Assembly (NCBI GenBank): GCA_022842845.1
Contig: JALHOT010000004.1
Location: forward strand, 62,001-126,000
Length of the DNA: 64,000 bases
Direction: 5' to 3'
DNA from: Cyclobacteriaceae bacterium
Lineage (GTDB): Bacteria; Bacteroidota; Bacteroidia; Cytophagales; Cyclobacteriaceae
The notes under the pieces were generated by a model that was not told the origin of the DNA, did no database searches, and was given only the letters and a program-made list of their open reading frames with translations. Made by a program: the position numbers and the translations under genes. The stretch's first letter is position 1; every line of letters starts with the position of its first letter. Of this stretch, positions 53,358 to 62,607 are shown in pieces.

Positions 53358-56339
53358 TTATTGATTAGGTTGTTCCATGTTAATTTTTTGGACTTTTTCG
53401 TAACCGAAGAGCTCATCTAAGCTCAGCTCCTGAACCTTGCCATACTTTTGCAAGTCTTTAAAGTTCAATTTGCCCTGACTACCCACCAACACTACATTGT
53501 ACTTGGCATTCTTCAGGTATTGTTCCTGGAACTTCTGAACATCATCAAGGGTGAAATTCTTAGCTTGCTCGTACACATCTTTGCGTATATCGTAATCAAG
53601 GCCTTTGCGTTGGGCAGAAAGGTAATTGAATAAGATGCCAGTCTTGGTAATACGTTCGCTTTCAATACGATTCATCAGTGCGCTCTTGGCTACCTCAAAT
53701 CCACTTTCTGTCCTCGGGAAGTTATGGATCAACCCATCCAATCCCTTCATTGCCTCTGCTTGTTTATCTGCTTGAGTACCCACGTAACCATAGAAGTAAT
53801 CGTTATCACTGGGCTTATCAGCCGATCCGTAATAGGCAAAAGCAGAATAGGCAAGTCCTTGTGCTTCACGTAGTTCTTGAAAAATAGGAGAACTCATGTT
53901 GCCATCGAAGTATTCGTTGAACATGCGGCTGGCAGGAATACGCTTGGCGTCAAATGCAGGTCCTTTGGTTAAGAACATTATTTCTGCCTGCACCATGTCA
54001 TAATCGGTCCAGTAAACACTTTGATCTTTGGTGTCTACCATAGCGAAGTTGACAGGAGGTGGTGTAGGTTTTAGCTGCTCAGGCAGCCGGTGTAAGGTAT
54101 TGAGCGAAGTCACTACATCATCCATTGTTTTAGGACCGTAGTAAAGAACCTTATGTTCTGTTTGGGTAAAGCCTTTAATTCTGTTGATTAAATCTTCAGC
54201 TTTTAGATTACGCAACTCGCTGTTGGATACCACATTGGTGAAAGGTGAGTTGGCACCATATAGACCATAATTCAGCAAGCCTTCGTATAGAATGGCAAAC
54301 TTATCTTTCTTGATATCATCGCGTTTTTTGAAAATACCATCTATCATTTTCTTTAATGCGTCCTCGTCAGCAGCAGGGTCTGCCAATAGCTTCTCGAAAA
54401 GGCTAACTGCTTTATCCATATTTTCGCTCAATCCACTGAGATAGATATAGGTTTGATCTTCCGCAGCGGATACACCAAAGCTGCAACCAAGTTTGTATAG
54501 CTCTTTCTTAAATTCTTCGGCAGTCATGTCTGAGGTACCCAAATACTCCAGGTATTCAACAGCCACTTTTAGCATGGGATCGTGGTTGGTACCCACTTCA
54601 GATAAATAGTAAAGCGTGAAGAGTTCATTTTCTTTATTAGGACTGTAAAGCACCTGTATGTCTTTGTTCATGTTTTGCTTTTGTATGTCTTTATCATAAT
54701 CAATAAAGACAGGGCTTAACTTCTCTGGCTTGCTAGCCAAAAGCATTTCATGAAAAGGTGACTTTGATTCCTTATTAAGTGTAACACGCGTAATCTCAGG
54801 CTTACTAACTTTCTGTGTGTTCGGATCTTTACCGTTGCGCTTGTAAATAACTGCGTAATTGCTTTGGTAGTGTTCGTTAGCAAATTTTACAATATCAGCT
54901 TTGGTAAACTGTTTTAATGATTCAACGCCTTCAATGTAGGTTTCCCAACTCATGTTATTCGTAAAGGCCATGACCATGTCATTGGAGCGAGACCAGTTCC
55001 ATTCAGATTGTTGTATACGACTTTTCTTCAGGTCATTCACCACGGCTTCGATTAGCCAATCTTCAAACTCTCCTTTCTTTAGGAGCTCTATTTGTCCCAG
55101 TAAGGCATCTTTCACTTCTTGTAAACTTTGCCCTTCTCGTGGCTTCGCCTGGAAGGTATGAATTGAGTAATCATTCATATCGTTCACAAAACTCATCGGC
55201 TCTAAGACTACTTGCTTTTGCTTGAGATTTAAATCAATTAATCCGGCTTGTGAGTTAGAAAGGATCATATCGGTGAGGCGAAGCAACTTGTATTCATCAC
55301 TGCTTCTGCCGTTGAATCGAAAACCGATGTTCACCCATTCAGCATCTGGCCCAAAGACTTCGCGTACGATAGGTTCCTGGATGGGATCTTCCTGCACCTT
55401 ACTCCATTGAGGAAGTTTGTCGTTGGCTTGCCAGTCGCTAAAATATTTGTCAATCAACGCTATAGTTTTATCATAATCGAGATCACCGCTGATGCAAATC
55501 GCTACATTGTTGGGCCGGTAATACGTTTCGAAATAATTTTTGATATTGGTAATGGATGGGTTTTTGAGGTGATCGATTGTACCGATAACCGTTTGTGTAC
55601 CGTAAGGGTGCTTGTCAAAGATTGCTTCGTACATAGCCTCATAGGTTTTCCAATTGTCATTATCAAGGCTTCGGTTCTTTTCTTCATATACGGTTTCAAG
55701 TTCTGTATGAAACAAGCGTGGTACTATGGTTCTAAAACGGTTTGATTCTATCTTCAACCAATTTTCTAATTGGTTAGCCGGCACATCATTGATGTAAACA
55801 GTTCTGTCTTCAGTAGTATACGCATTGGTACCACGGGCACCTATTTCAGAAACCATCTTATCATATTCATTGGCAATGGCAAGCTTGGAAGCTTCGTTCG
55901 AAACCTGGTCAATCAGCTTGTAATAGGCAACACGTTCATTTGAGTCAGTCAGGCTGCGGTAATGCTCAAACATTCTTTCGACACTATCCAGGTAAACACG
56001 TTCTTTCTCCCAATCCATCGTACCAAAGCTATCGGTGCCTTTAAACATGATGTGTTCCAGGTAATGTGCTAATCCTGTTGTTTCTGCAGGATCATTCTTG
56101 CCACCAGCCTTCACAGCAATTTGGGTTTGCAAGCGGGGCTCGGCCGTATACTGGCTTAAATATACTTTGAGGCCATTTTTGAGTGTGTAGACTCTTACCT
56201 TTAAGGGGTCATTTTCAACATACTCATAGGTGTAACCATTACTTTCGCCTGTTTTGGTTTGATACTTATCGGGTGCAGAACAGGAGAGTCCAAGTCCTGT
56301 GAGCAGGACCATACTTAGAAAAAAGGATAAGCGATTCAT
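53358..56339 (-). CDS. M16 family zinc metallopeptidase, lipoprotein
   Basis: A 993-residue insulinase/pitrilysin-type peptidase exported as a lipoprotein (LSC, Cys20). The inverted zinc motif HYLEH (residues 92-96, in GLAHYLEHIMFKG) is intact, with the second ligand Glu in the ETVYEEKNR segment. The protein contains both halves of a full M16 clamshell (about 45-480 and 540-960), so it is probably self-sufficient. I chose the ATG at 56337-56339, which opens the lipoprotein signal. It is divergent from the TldD-like pair. Confidence 0.94.
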   Translation of the reverse strand: MNRLSFFLSMVLLTGLGLSCSAPDKYQTKTGESNGYTYEYVENDPLKVRVYTLKNGLKVYLSQYTAEPRLQTQIAVKAGGKNDPAETTGLAHYLEHIMFKGTDSFGTMDWEKERVYLDSVERMFEHYRSLTDSNERVAYYKLIDQVSNEASKLAIANEYDKMVSEIGARGTNAYTTEDRTVYINDVPANQLENWLKIESNRFRTIVPRLFHTELETVYEEKNRSLDNDNWKTYEAMYEAIFDKHPYGTQTVIGTIDHLKNPSITNIKNYFETYYRPNNVAICISGDLDYDKTIALIDKYFSDWQANDKLPQWSKVQEDPIQEPIVREVFGPDAEWVNIGFRFNGRSSDEYKLLRLTDMILSNSQAGLIDLNLKQKQVVLEPMSFVNDMNDYSIHTFQAKPREGQSLQEVKDALLGQIELLKKGEFEDWLIEAVVNDLKKSRIQQSEWNWSRSNDMVMAFTNNMSWETYIEGVESLKQFTKADIVKFANEHYQSNYAVIYKRNGKDPNTQKVSKPEITRVTLNKESKSPFHEMLLASKPEKLSPVFIDYDKDIQKQNMNKDIQVLYSPNKENELFTLYYLSEVGTNHDPMLKVAVEYLEYLGTSDMTAEEFKKELYKLGCSFGVSAAEDQTYIYLSGLSENMDKAVSLFEKLLADPAADEDALKKMIDGIFKKRDDIKKDKFAILYEGLLNYGLYGANSPFTNVVSNSELRNLKAEDLINRIKGFTQTEHKVLYYGPKTMDDVVTSLNTLHRLPEQLKPTPPPVNFAMVDTKDQSVYWTDYDMVQAEIMFLTKGPAFDAKRIPASRMFNEYFDGNMSSPIFQELREAQGLAYSAFAYYGSADKPSDNDYFYGYVGTQADKQAEAMKGLDGLIHNFPRTESGFEVAKSALMNRIESERITKTGILFNYLSAQRKGLDYDIRKDVYEQAKNFTLDDVQKFQEQYLKNAKYNVVLVGSQGKLNFKDLQKYGKVQELSLDELFGYEKVQKINMEQPNQ

Positions 56340-56509
56340 ATGAGTGGGTTTATTGAAAAATGAAAATACAGAATGTTGGTAATACAACCTATTGAAGATT
56401 TTTATGATCTTAATAAACGTAATTTATTGAGTAATATTTTGTTACAGTATTATCTGATCGTCTTTTTTAATGCCATAAAGGCTTGTGCAGATTGGTTAGA
56501 TGAAGTGTG

Positions 56510-56539
56510 TTTGATAAATCCGCATCTCTGTTATCTTTG
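56510..56539 (+). promoter_or_regulatory. Promoter of the secreted TldD-like pair
   Basis: TTTG (56510-56513), 18 bases, TATCTTTG (56532-56539). Both elements match the consensus; spacing is one base short of the ideal range. The leader is about 47 bases. Confidence 0.7.
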
Positions 56540-56590
56540 TCCATAGCCTTCGTCTGTAAATAGTGCTATTTTCCATACAAATAATTGTGC

Positions 56591-58282
56591 ATGACTCGTA
56601 TTGTTTTTTTTCTGATTATCAGTTGTTCTTTTACCCTTTCTGTTTCGGCCCAAGAGGATTCTTTGTTGAATATTGTTGACAGGGAGTTAAAGCGTGAAAT
56701 GAAAGCCCTTGCTGCCCTGCCTCAGGCCCCGTACTATTTATCGTATCGCATCAATGATGTTACAGCGGCTTCACTCACTTCATCTTTTGGTAGTCTTACC
56801 GGTCAATATGAGGATCGCGTTCGTTTGTTGGTAACAGACCTGAGGGTGGGTGATTATCAATACGACAACACGCATCCGATGGAATCTTCAGAGGATATTC
56901 CTTACGATGAAATGATGGGAGGTGGCGCTGTAGAATTACCCCTCGATAACAAAGAGGAAGCCATCCAACTGATTGTTTGGCAACAAACACAAGGCGCTTA
57001 CCGAAGCGCACAAAGTTTATTCAAGGCTTTGAAGAATGCCCCTCTTCGTGATAATGCTGAAAAGGCTGTCGCTGACTTTTCAAAGGAAGCACCTTCGGTT
57101 TACATAGATGGACCATTGGTTAGCTTTGCAGATTTTTATTCCGCATCAGCCTGGAAGGAGCGTATCAAAAAATACAGTGCCCCCTTTATTACGAATGCAG
57201 CTTTGGTAGAAGGAGAAGCTTCTGTGGAGCTTGGTATCGAGCGAAAATATTTTATCTCTTCAGAAGGAAGCAGGATTGTGCAAAACAGAACCTATGCACA
57301 CCTTACTATAAGGGCAGCGATCCGCGCTGAAGATGGTGATATTGTTCCCTTGCACACCTCATTTTATGCTACCCACCCTCATCAGTTGCCAGGTGATGAG
57401 GAAGTACTCAAAGCAGTGACAGGCATGATAAGCACGCTTGAGAAATTGAAGACAGCCCCCGTGGCAGAGCCCTATACAGGTCCGGCTGTTTTACACGCCA
57501 GAACTGCGGGGGTTTTCTTTCACGAGATTTTTGGACATCGTGTAGAAGGACATCGCCTGAAGTTTAACACCGATGGCCAAACCTTCAAAGAGAAAATCAA
57601 TGAAGCCGTCCTTCCTGCATCCATCAACATTGTATTTGATCCAACCCGTCAGGAATTTAAGGGTAAGGCACTCAATGGCGCCTATTTGTATGATGATGAG
57701 GGCGTGAAAGCCAGACCTGTTACAGTTGTCGAAAAAGGTGTGTTGAAATCGTTTTTAATGTCACGCTCACCGATCGAAAGATTTCCGAATTCCAATGGCC
57801 ACGGCAGAGCACAAGCCGGTGCTGAGGTAGTGACCCGTCAGTCAAATCTTTTTATAGAAAATACAAAACCGCAGAAGATGGAGGATCTGCGTAAGATGTT
57901 GATCTCAGAATGTAAAAAGCAAAAGAAAGCATACGGTTATCTCTTTATGGATGTGGTGGGTGGCTTCACCACCACTGATCGTTACATGCCCAATGCTTTC
58001 AATATTTTTCCGACAGAGGTGTACAGAATTTATGTGGATGGAAGACCTGATGAGTTGGTGAGGGGCGTGGACTTAATAGGCACTCCGCTGAGTATGTTTG
58101 CGGAAATAAAAGCAACGGATGATCAGGCAGAGACATTCACCGGCTTTTGCGGGGCAGAGTCCGGTAGTGTGCCCGTTAGCGCCACTTCTCCATCTCTATT
58201 TGTCAAAAGAATAGAAACACAAAAAAAACCAGTTACGCAGGTTGACAAGCCTTTGTTGGTAAAACCTTCGGCCATTCATTAA
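56591..58282 (+). CDS. Secreted TldD-like metallopeptidase
   Basis: A 563-residue TldD/PmbA family protein with a signal peptide (to VSAQ, 21), which is unusual, as E. coli TldD is cytoplasmic. The zinc motif HEIFGH (311-316) and the C-terminal Cys520 in TGFCGAESGSVPVSATSPSLF, matching the third zinc ligand of TldD, are both present, so it should be active. The N-terminal 290 residues are an extended domain. It is read with a paralogue nine bases downstream. I chose the ATG at 56591 over a TTG two codons earlier. Confidence 0.88.
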   Translation: MTRIVFFLIISCSFTLSVSAQEDSLLNIVDRELKREMKALAALPQAPYYLSYRINDVTAASLTSSFGSLTGQYEDRVRLLVTDLRVGDYQYDNTHPMESSEDIPYDEMMGGGAVELPLDNKEEAIQLIVWQQTQGAYRSAQSLFKALKNAPLRDNAEKAVADFSKEAPSVYIDGPLVSFADFYSASAWKERIKKYSAPFITNAALVEGEASVELGIERKYFISSEGSRIVQNRTYAHLTIRAAIRAEDGDIVPLHTSFYATHPHQLPGDEEVLKAVTGMISTLEKLKTAPVAEPYTGPAVLHARTAGVFFHEIFGHRVEGHRLKFNTDGQTFKEKINEAVLPASINIVFDPTRQEFKGKALNGAYLYDDEGVKARPVTVVEKGVLKSFLMSRSPIERFPNSNGHGRAQAGAEVVTRQSNLFIENTKPQKMEDLRKMLISECKKQKKAYGYLFMDVVGGFTTTDRYMPNAFNIFPTEVYRIYVDGRPDELVRGVDLIGTPLSMFAEIKATDDQAETFTGFCGAESGSVPVSATSPSLFVKRIETQKKPVTQVDKPLLVKPSAIH

Positions 58283-58291
58283 TGATTGATC

Positions 58292-59968
58292 ATGCTACGA
58301 ATATCTCTTCTATTTAGTTTCCTGCTCTCTGTCAAGGCCATTGGCTTGGCCCAAGATTCCCTCGAACAGGAAGTTATGTTGCGTGCTATGCGCGATGAAC
58401 TGATGAAGAACAAACAGGAACTGCAACTCACAGACTATGAGAAGCCTTTCTTTATCTTGTACAGAGTTACAGACCAACAAGCACACGTCATCTCGGCTAC
58501 GCTGGGTTCTTTGGTGAAGTCAAGCCAAACACCTTTTCGCAACAAGAGCAGTGTGCGCATTTTAGTAGGCGATTATGGATTCAATGACGAAAGCCTGGAT
58601 GATGATCTGTACAGTTCTCCTACTGCTTACGAAATCAACTTACCTCTCGAAGATGATTACTTTGGCATACGCAGGGCCTTTTGGTCTACTACCGATAATG
58701 TGTATAGAAATGCGGCCAGGCATTTTAAGAAACATCAGGAGACTTTAAAGGAAACTGGAAAAACCTTGCCGGAAATTCCGCATCGTTCTTTTGCCAAAGC
58801 ACCTGAAGTTAAAATGATAAAGGATTTATCCACTACTCCCTTTGATAAGGCAAAGTGGGAAAGCATCGCCAGAAATCTTTCATCGTTCTTTATTGAACAT
58901 CCTGATATAGAAAATTCTGCTGTCGTTATTCAATATGTAGAGGGCTATGAATACCTCGTTAGCTCTGAAGGTACCCTGGCCAAAATTCCTTTTAGTCTGG
59001 CCCGGTTCATGGCGGTGGCACAAAGTAAAAATAAGAATGGAGAGTTTGCGCTGGAGCAAGTCTTGCATAGCACACGCTTTCATACGGAATTACCCAGCGA
59101 ACAGGCCTTGAAAGAAGAGATACTTACTATGATTGCGGGTATGAAAGAGCAACGGAAAATACCCATGCTTGATGAGGAGTATACAGGGCCGGTCTTGTTA
59201 CTGGGCCCTTCGGTGGCCAATACGCTTTCTTCGGTCTTATTGCAGGGAAGAGAGGGTTTGATGGCCAGCGATAATATTCGCAAGCTGAGTGGTTATCAGT
59301 TTGATAATGACGCTTTCTCTCTCGAGAATAAAATCGGTAAAAACATTCTACATGAAAGTATTACCGTAAAGGCAAAACCAAGACTTACTTCTTTTCAAGG
59401 CATTGATTTAATGGGAAGTTTTGATATTGACGAAGAAGGAGTGGTGCCTCCCAATGAATTAGTATTGGTGGAAAATGGTGTGCTCAAAGATTTGATGCAT
59501 AACAGAACACTTACCAGTGAGCAGCAAAAGGCTAATGGTCTTGGATCGGGCCCCGGTGTTTTACAGGTAGCAGTAAGCATGAAGGATACAGAGCAAATGT
59601 TAAAGCGAAAACTACTGGAACAGGCTAAGAAGGATGGATTGGAGTATGCCATCATTGTGCGCGATGATCCAGGCATGCGTCAGGGTTTACTCAACGTGTA
59701 TAAGGTATATGTAAAAGATGGTAGGGAAGAGTTGGTGCGTCATGCCATGTTAAATCCGGGTAACCTCAAGACGTTGAAAAAGATTTTAGGCGCTTCGCAG
59801 ACCTATAAGGCTTTTAATCTAATTGGTTTTGATGGTATGCAGATGAAGCCTAATCTGTTGTCGCTGATCGTTCCGGAAGCTTTGCTGATCGAAGAAATGA
59901 CTTTACAGCCTTTGCGCCTGCCTTCCTTACAACAAGAAGATTACGTGAAGAATCCGCTGGAGAAATAA
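58292..59968 (+). CDS. Secreted TldD-like paralogue without zinc site
   Basis: A 558-residue protein with a signal peptide (to GLAQ, 21) and end-to-end similarity in layout to the preceding gene (shared YRVTD/YRIND opening, SSEG, EEYTGPVLL and DIDEEGV/YDDEGV blocks). Where the active paralogue has HEIFGH, this one reads SSVLLQGRE, and the C-terminal Cys is also missing. The pair therefore recalls the TldD-TldE heterodimer, with this gene as the catalytically dead partner. I chose the ATG at 58292; a TTG at 58286 is also open. Confidence 0.85.
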   Translation: MLRISLLFSFLLSVKAIGLAQDSLEQEVMLRAMRDELMKNKQELQLTDYEKPFFILYRVTDQQAHVISATLGSLVKSSQTPFRNKSSVRILVGDYGFNDESLDDDLYSSPTAYEINLPLEDDYFGIRRAFWSTTDNVYRNAARHFKKHQETLKETGKTLPEIPHRSFAKAPEVKMIKDLSTTPFDKAKWESIARNLSSFFIEHPDIENSAVVIQYVEGYEYLVSSEGTLAKIPFSLARFMAVAQSKNKNGEFALEQVLHSTRFHTELPSEQALKEEILTMIAGMKEQRKIPMLDEEYTGPVLLLGPSVANTLSSVLLQGREGLMASDNIRKLSGYQFDNDAFSLENKIGKNILHESITVKAKPRLTSFQGIDLMGSFDIDEEGVVPPNELVLVENGVLKDLMHNRTLTSEQQKANGLGSGPGVLQVAVSMKDTEQMLKRKLLEQAKKDGLEYAIIVRDDPGMRQGLLNVYKVYVKDGREELVRHAMLNPGNLKTLKKILGASQTYKAFNLIGFDGMQMKPNLLSLIVPEALLIEEMTLQPLRLPSLQQEDYVKNPLEK

Positions 59969-60027
59969 AGGATGCTGGCAAGTCATCCTGGATATTGTCG
60001 GTAGAAATTTATCTATTTCATTAGCGC

Positions 60028-60744
60028 GTGCAACCCTATTACCACATGCTTCAACCCGCTTCACTGAGCGGAGCACAACTCGATGCCATCCTGGCATTGG
60101 GCTGGTATAGGATGCATCAGGATATTTTCACCACCTCGCATGTACAGCTGGGTGATGTGTACCCGGTGCATTGGTTACGCTATGCAATAGCAGATCTTCT
60201 TCCGCATACTTCGCATAGGAGAATACGAAAGCGTGCCGGTAACTTTAGTTATGTAGTGGAAGATTTTGTTTTACGAGATGAGCATAAAGCTTTACACCAG
60301 CGTTACCGGGCCTCTATCGATTTTGATGGTGCCCCCAGTATTACCGATTGTTTGTTTGCGGCAGATGAAGTTTTGCCTTCCATTTTTTTTACGAAGACCC
60401 TCTCTGTGTATGATGGAGATACTTTAATTGCTGCGGGCTACTTTGATGTAGGCGACAATAGCACAGCCTCTATTCTTCACTTTTACGATCCGGCTTACCA
60501 ATCATATACTTTAGGTAAATACCTGATATTGCTTACCATCGATTTTATGCGGCAGCATCAACTAACATTATACTATCCCGGTTATGTGGTGGCTGGCAAT
60601 CCGAAGATGGACTATAAACTTTTTTTAGGAAAGCAGCAGGCGCAATACTTCGACCCACGCAGTGCAAGCTGGCTGCCTTTTCATGATAGTATTTTACAGG
60701 CTCCGGCCAATGGCAGTCCAAACATCCAGCGAGAGGCTTTCTAA
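60028..60744 (+). CDS. Arginyltransferase C-terminal-like (Ate1-C) protein
   Basis: A 238-residue GNAT-fold protein. The centre shows VYDGDTLIAAGYFDVG, ASILHFYDP, LGKYLILLTIDFMR and YYPGYVVAGNPKMDYK, the pattern of the ATE C-terminal domain, which transfers an amino acid from tRNA to a protein N-terminus. The N-terminal Cys-rich domain of full Ate1/Bpt is missing, and only GWYRM is recalled. The acceptor is unknown. The start is GTG at 60028 or ATG at 60046. Confidence 0.8.
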   Translation: MQPYYHMLQPASLSGAQLDAILALGWYRMHQDIFTTSHVQLGDVYPVHWLRYAIADLLPHTSHRRIRKRAGNFSYVVEDFVLRDEHKALHQRYRASIDFDGAPSITDCLFAADEVLPSIFFTKTLSVYDGDTLIAAGYFDVGDNSTASILHFYDPAYQSYTLGKYLILLTIDFMRQHQLTLYYPGYVVAGNPKMDYKLFLGKQQAQYFDPRSASWLPFHDSILQAPANGSPNIQREAF

Positions 60745-60813
60745 CGCTAGCTACCTATTGAAAATAGATATGTCATTTGAGGGATTGTTTCCTGCATAGG
60801 CAGCTAATAGCTT

Positions 60814-61089
60814 ATGCTCATCAACAATCTCTGTGACGTTGCCCATCACGATGTTTGTATTGTTGGTGTATAAGCTGTTTATGGAAGGAAACTGTATTCG
60901 TTGTCGTGTTATTATCAAACAAGATGTACACATCCATTTTGTGAAACTTGTCATAAAGACTGGTTGCAATCAGGATAATACTTTGCTTTTCAAAACTATT
61001 GTCATACTTGCGGTGCAGAGGCTGAAGTGACTTTTATGATTCCGATTTGTTACGACTGTAATTTCAGCAGGCGTGACCCTGTTGATTAA
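60814..61089 (+). pseudogene. Possible broken Cys-rich (zinc-ribbon-like) reading frame
   Basis: One frame from the ATG at 60814 to the stop at 61087-61089 reads as a Cys-rich protein interrupted by two TAA codons (60871-60873 and 60976-60978). After the first stop it shows CYYQTRCTHPFCETCHKDW, and after the second CHTCGAE and ICYDCNFSRRD: four CxxC-like pairs in the same frame, without frameshift. This looks like a decayed zinc-ribbon gene, in a 370-base gap without other genes. A 72-codon frame on the opposite strand (60751-60969) overlaps and cannot be excluded. Confidence 0.35.
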
Positions 61090-61114
61090 ATCAACATGGT
61101 CAGGACGGGATCAC

Positions 61115-61426
61115 TTAATGTTCTCCGATTAACTCACCTAATGTAAAATAGAAAACGAAGATCCCTATCAGGGTGCATACCAAGGTGAGGATCGATCGTT
61201 CCCGATAGCGTAGGATGGCCAGCAGCCCTAATGCCATTGCGGCTATGCCTGCAACGGCTGCGGCCATCAATGGAATGGCTAATACTAAATTGTCTAGAAA
61301 ATGTAGGCCTCCTTTTTGCCCTTGGCCTATGAGTATGAAAAAAAGTACGATAAGTAATGCAAACGTGAGGCAGGCCACCAGAGACGCTTTTCCAACCTGT
61401 GTTTTGGGTGTCAGGTAGATTTCCAT
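61115..61426 (-). CDS. Small three-helix membrane protein
   Basis: A 103-residue protein with three hydrophobic helices (about 14-34, 43-66 and 77-96) and a short charged N-terminus. No family was recognised. I chose the ATG at 61424-61426; upstream in-frame codons form a polar stretch unlike the rest. It converges on the broken Cys-rich frame and is divergent from the HEAT protein. Confidence 0.65.
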   Translation of the reverse strand: MEIYLTPKTQVGKASLVACLTFALLIVLFFILIGQGQKGGLHFLDNLVLAIPLMAAAVAGIAAMALGLLAILRYRERSILTLVCTLIGIFVFYFTLGELIGEH

Positions 61427-61530
61427 AGCATTCAGTTTATGATGGGTAAGATACTGGGTATAAGGGTAAAGCCCTATGACACTCATCAGTTGAGTCGTTT
61501 TTTTATGCGCTGTCAACATTCATACATGCC

Positions 61531-61561
61531 TTGTAAAGCACGAAAATGGCTTTTACATTTG
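61531..61561 (+). promoter_or_regulatory. Promoter of the HEAT-repeat protein gene
   Basis: TTG (61531-61533), 20 bases, TACATTTG (61554-61561): a full match. The ATG lies 16 bases after the -7 box, so the leader is very short (about 12 bases). Confidence 0.75.
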
Positions 61562-61577
61562 ACATCAAACTCGTTGT

Positions 61578-62495
61578 ATGAAGCAAATACTCTTCGTCCT
61601 GCTTTTAGCTGTCAGCACTTTATATGCGCAGCCAAAAGAAAACCTGCAAAGTTTTTTCGAGGCCATCAGGCAAGGACAAAAGCCTGAACCGCTCCTTAGT
61701 CAAGGCAGTCAAAAATCAGAAGAGGCCTGGCTAAAAGCCATTATCCCTTTTACCGAAGATTCAGTCGTGCTGGTGCGCGAGGCAGCTTACGATTTGTTAT
61801 TGCGTACAGCGCAGGAAAGTGTTCATGCTCCGGTGCGGCAGAAAGCAGTTGTAGCAGTATTAGACGCCTGGTATGACACCGATACCCAGATTATTTCTTT
61901 TGTAGCCAGTGCTTTAAAAAGTTTTCCACCATCGTCCTTTAATGTTACTGCCCTTAATAAACTGATGAGTCTCATCCGCAAGATGCCGCCTTATTATGCT
62001 CAGTTGGTAAAGCTCGCTGCTTATGTTCAGGTAACAGAAGCCATTCCGCTGTTGCAAAATCATCTTTATGCACAACAAGTAAAAAGTAAAAGCGACCAGT
62101 GGGCTATCTACCTGGCGCTGTGCCGCCTGGGAGATGAGAAAGCCCTGGATGTGGTGATGAACCGTGTGCAAAAAGTGGGTGTCAATGATGACGTGGTGTA
62201 TGAAGTGTTTCCGGATTTAGTGTATACGCGACAAAGAAGAGCGCTCGATTATATAATTGAACAAATCCATAGCGATGATAAAAACTGTCAATCGCCTAAT
62301 CCCGAACGGGAAGCGATGATCCCCTGTGCTTATCGCATCATGGAACAACTGGTACCCGCCATACAAGGCTATCCGCTCAAGACAGACGCCAGTGGAGATG
62401 TACTCACCGAGGATTATCCGGCCGCTTTGCGGACAGTGAGAAGCTGGTTATTGGCCAGGGGCCAGACGTATCAGATCAATACCGATATTTATTAG
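61578..62495 (+). CDS. Exported HEAT-repeat-like protein
   Basis: A 305-residue protein with a signal peptide (to LYAQ, 18). The rest is all-helical, with repeated units of 35-40 residues (VREAAYDLLLRTAQES, VRQKAVVAVLDAWYD, DQWAIYLALCRLGDEKALD), as in HEAT or armadillo repeats. These give a protein-binding scaffold. Partner and role are unknown. It ends the core-gene part of the window; the next genes look acquired. Confidence 0.8.
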   Translation: MKQILFVLLLAVSTLYAQPKENLQSFFEAIRQGQKPEPLLSQGSQKSEEAWLKAIIPFTEDSVVLVREAAYDLLLRTAQESVHAPVRQKAVVAVLDAWYDTDTQIISFVASALKSFPPSSFNVTALNKLMSLIRKMPPYYAQLVKLAAYVQVTEAIPLLQNHLYAQQVKSKSDQWAIYLALCRLGDEKALDVVMNRVQKVGVNDDVVYEVFPDLVYTRQRRALDYIIEQIHSDDKNCQSPNPEREAMIPCAYRIMEQLVPAIQGYPLKTDASGDVLTEDYPAALRTVRSWLLARGQTYQINTDIY

Positions 62496-62572
62496 TTGCC
62501 GGCAAGCCCTCCTTCTCGGGGCACGGAGTCGTCAGATCCATCAAAATTCTTTAAAAAGGGCATTTCTAAAGG

Positions 62573-62603
62573 TTTCACTTTCGGGCAACTTTTGCTATAT
62601 TTG
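62573..62603 (+). promoter_or_regulatory. Promoter of the toxin-antitoxin pair
   Basis: TTTC (62573-62576), 19 bases, TATATTTG (62596-62603). The -7 box is perfect. It ends four bases before the GTG start of the toxin, so the message is expected to be leaderless. Confidence 0.6.
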
Positions 62604-62607
62604 CCAT

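Noticed and set aside
60751-60969. 72-codon minus-strand frame with an ATG
   Set aside because: It overlaps the Cys-rich plus-strand frame, matches no family and has no promoter. Kept only as an alternative to the pseudogene call.
60871-60978. Stop-codon reassignment or selenocysteine-like recoding in the Cys-rich frame
   Set aside because: Both stops are TAA, which is not used for selenocysteine or pyrrolysine, and all other genes use standard stops. Decay is the simpler view.
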